Source: an uncultured Oscillibacter sp. (GTDB lineage Bacteria; Bacillota; Clostridia; Oscillospirales; Oscillospiraceae). From it: a stretch of 13,094 bases of DNA. Of the stretch, positions 12,474-13,094 are shown one piece after another. The translations under genes were made by a program, and so were the position numbers. Every line of letters starts with the position of its first letter. Within the stretch, counting starts at the first letter, position 1. The notes below the pieces were generated by a model, which searched no databases, was not told the DNA's origin, and saw only the letters and a program-made list of their open reading frames with translations. The stretch spans positions 1 to 13,094 of the forward strand of contig CABUDN010000067.1 of assembly GCA_902490355.1 (NCBI GenBank), written 5' to 3'.

Positions 12474-13028
12474 ATGGGAATCGGAGAACTCATAGCTATT
12501 TCCATCGGTGTTTCCATGGACGCCTTTGCCATTGCGATCTGCAAAGGCCTTTCTGTGGAGCATGTGGAGCCAAAACACCTGCTGTCCGCTGGGCTTTGGT
12601 TTGGAGGATCACAGGCAGTCATGCCCCTGCTGGGTTATGTCTTGGGCAGCGGTTTCCGATCCGCGATCGAAAGCCTGGACCACTGGATCTCCTTTATCCT
12701 GTTGGCGGCCATCGGAATTCATATGATCCGGGAATCCCGGGAGCCTGCCAAGGAAATGGAAGCGTCTTTCGCTCCGCGCGTCATGTTCCCTCTGGCTGTG
12801 GCCGACAGTATCGACGCATTGGCTGTTGGAGTGTCCTTTGCGTTTTTGAAGGTGGATATTCTCCCCGCTATCCTTATGATTGGACTGACAACGTTTGCCT
12901 TTTCTGTGGCCGGTGTAAAAATCGGTAATCACTTTGGAGCCAAATACAAATCCAGGGCCGAAGCGGTGGGAGGAATCGTATTGCTTCTCATGGGGACCTT
13001 GATTTTAGTGGAGCATTTGTGGGTGTGA
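12474..13028 (+). CDS. mntP: Manganese efflux pump MntP
   Basis: Protein of 184 residues, normal for the MntP family: six short membrane helices exporting Mn2+. Landmarks are ISIGVSMDAFAIAICKG at the N-terminus (Asp16, a conserved transport residue), FGGSQAVMPLLGY in helix 2, and LAVADSIDALAVGVSFAF in the fourth helix (Asp111, Asp114), the paired-repeat signature of the family. The ATG at 12474 follows GGAGG by eight bases. The frame is open upstream for 40 more codons, but those lie in the riboswitch and terminator and are not coding. It is regulated by the Mn2+ riboswitch directly ahead, so excess manganese should induce it. It ends 13 bases before a possible next gene. Confidence 0.95.
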   Translation: MGIGELIAISIGVSMDAFAIAICKGLSVEHVEPKHLLSAGLWFGGSQAVMPLLGYVLGSGFRSAIESLDHWISFILLAAIGIHMIRESREPAKEMEASFAPRVMFPLAVADSIDALAVGVSFAFLKVDILPAILMIGLTTFAFSVAGVKIGNHFGAKYKSRAEAVGGIVLLLMGTLILVEHLWV

Positions 13029-13041
13029 TGAAAGGAGAGCG

Positions 13042-13094
13042 ATGGTAATCAGGTCGGCAAAGCTCTGCAATGGGTGGCGTGTTGCCGCTTCCAT
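13042..13094 (+). CDS. Possible start of another gene, cut by the window end
   Basis: AAAGGAG is followed five bases later by an ATG at 13042 and 17 open codons (MVIRSAKLCNGWRVAAS...) to the window edge. The spacing after mntP (13 bases) fits an operon partner, but too little is visible to recognise a family, and it could be a chance frame. Confidence 0.35.
   Translation, partial: MVIRSAKLCNGWRVAAS

Noticed and set aside
1..13094. CRISPR array, tRNA, rRNA, insertion sequence or phage genes
   Set aside because: No regularly spaced repeats, no tRNA cloverleaf, no rRNA segment and no transposase or integrase motif were found on reading both strands; only the left edge hints at a possible mobile junction.

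Overview
The window looks like the chromosome of a gut-type Clostridia (Firmicutes), most likely an Oscillospiraceae member close to Flavonifractor, Pseudoflavonifractor or Lawsonibacter. This is inferred from the fairly high GC, strong GGAGG ribosome binding sites, the protein families and the two Firmicutes-style riboswitches; no marker gene fixes the species. It is a patchwork of small accessory operons, not housekeeping sequence.

Positions 1-3757 (minus strand) hold a six-gene run: a WYL-type regulator, a TfoX N-terminal-domain protein, a GyrI-like ligand-binding protein, a GNAT-SnoaL fusion, a cysteine-rich DUF3795 protein, and an SRPBCC protein whose C-terminus appears cut off at the left edge. 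A divergent control region at 3758-3884, with two promoters and an imperfect palindrome, separates this run from a plus-strand operon (3885-5629): a dihydrofolate-reductase/RibD-like protein, a YoaP-like acetyltransferase and a second GNAT. That operon ends in a near-perfect hairpin which probably serves both strands.

Positions 5683-8305 form a flavodoxin/redox module: a cytoplasmic flavodoxin (minus), a divergent LysR regulator, a MerR-family regulator, and a second flavodoxin carrying a lipoprotein signal, translationally coupled to the MerR gene. The MerR promoter overlaps the stem of the LysR terminator.

Positions 8471-10842 (minus) hold a GH79-like glycoside hydrolase without a signal peptide. 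Upstream of it lie the collapsed remains of two membrane-protein genes: a PMCA-like cation P-type ATPase and an AI-2E family transporter. Both are reduced by several internal deletions and frameshifts, yet their domains remain in order.

Positions 11022-13028 are the most striking part: two consecutive metal-efflux genes, each behind its own metal-sensing riboswitch and terminator. The first is a NiCo (czcD) riboswitch ahead of a cation diffusion facilitator. The second is a yybP-ykoY Mn2+ riboswitch ahead of mntP. In both, an aptamer strand overlaps a terminator arm, which predicts that metal turns the gene on. A further gene may begin at 13042 and run off the right edge.
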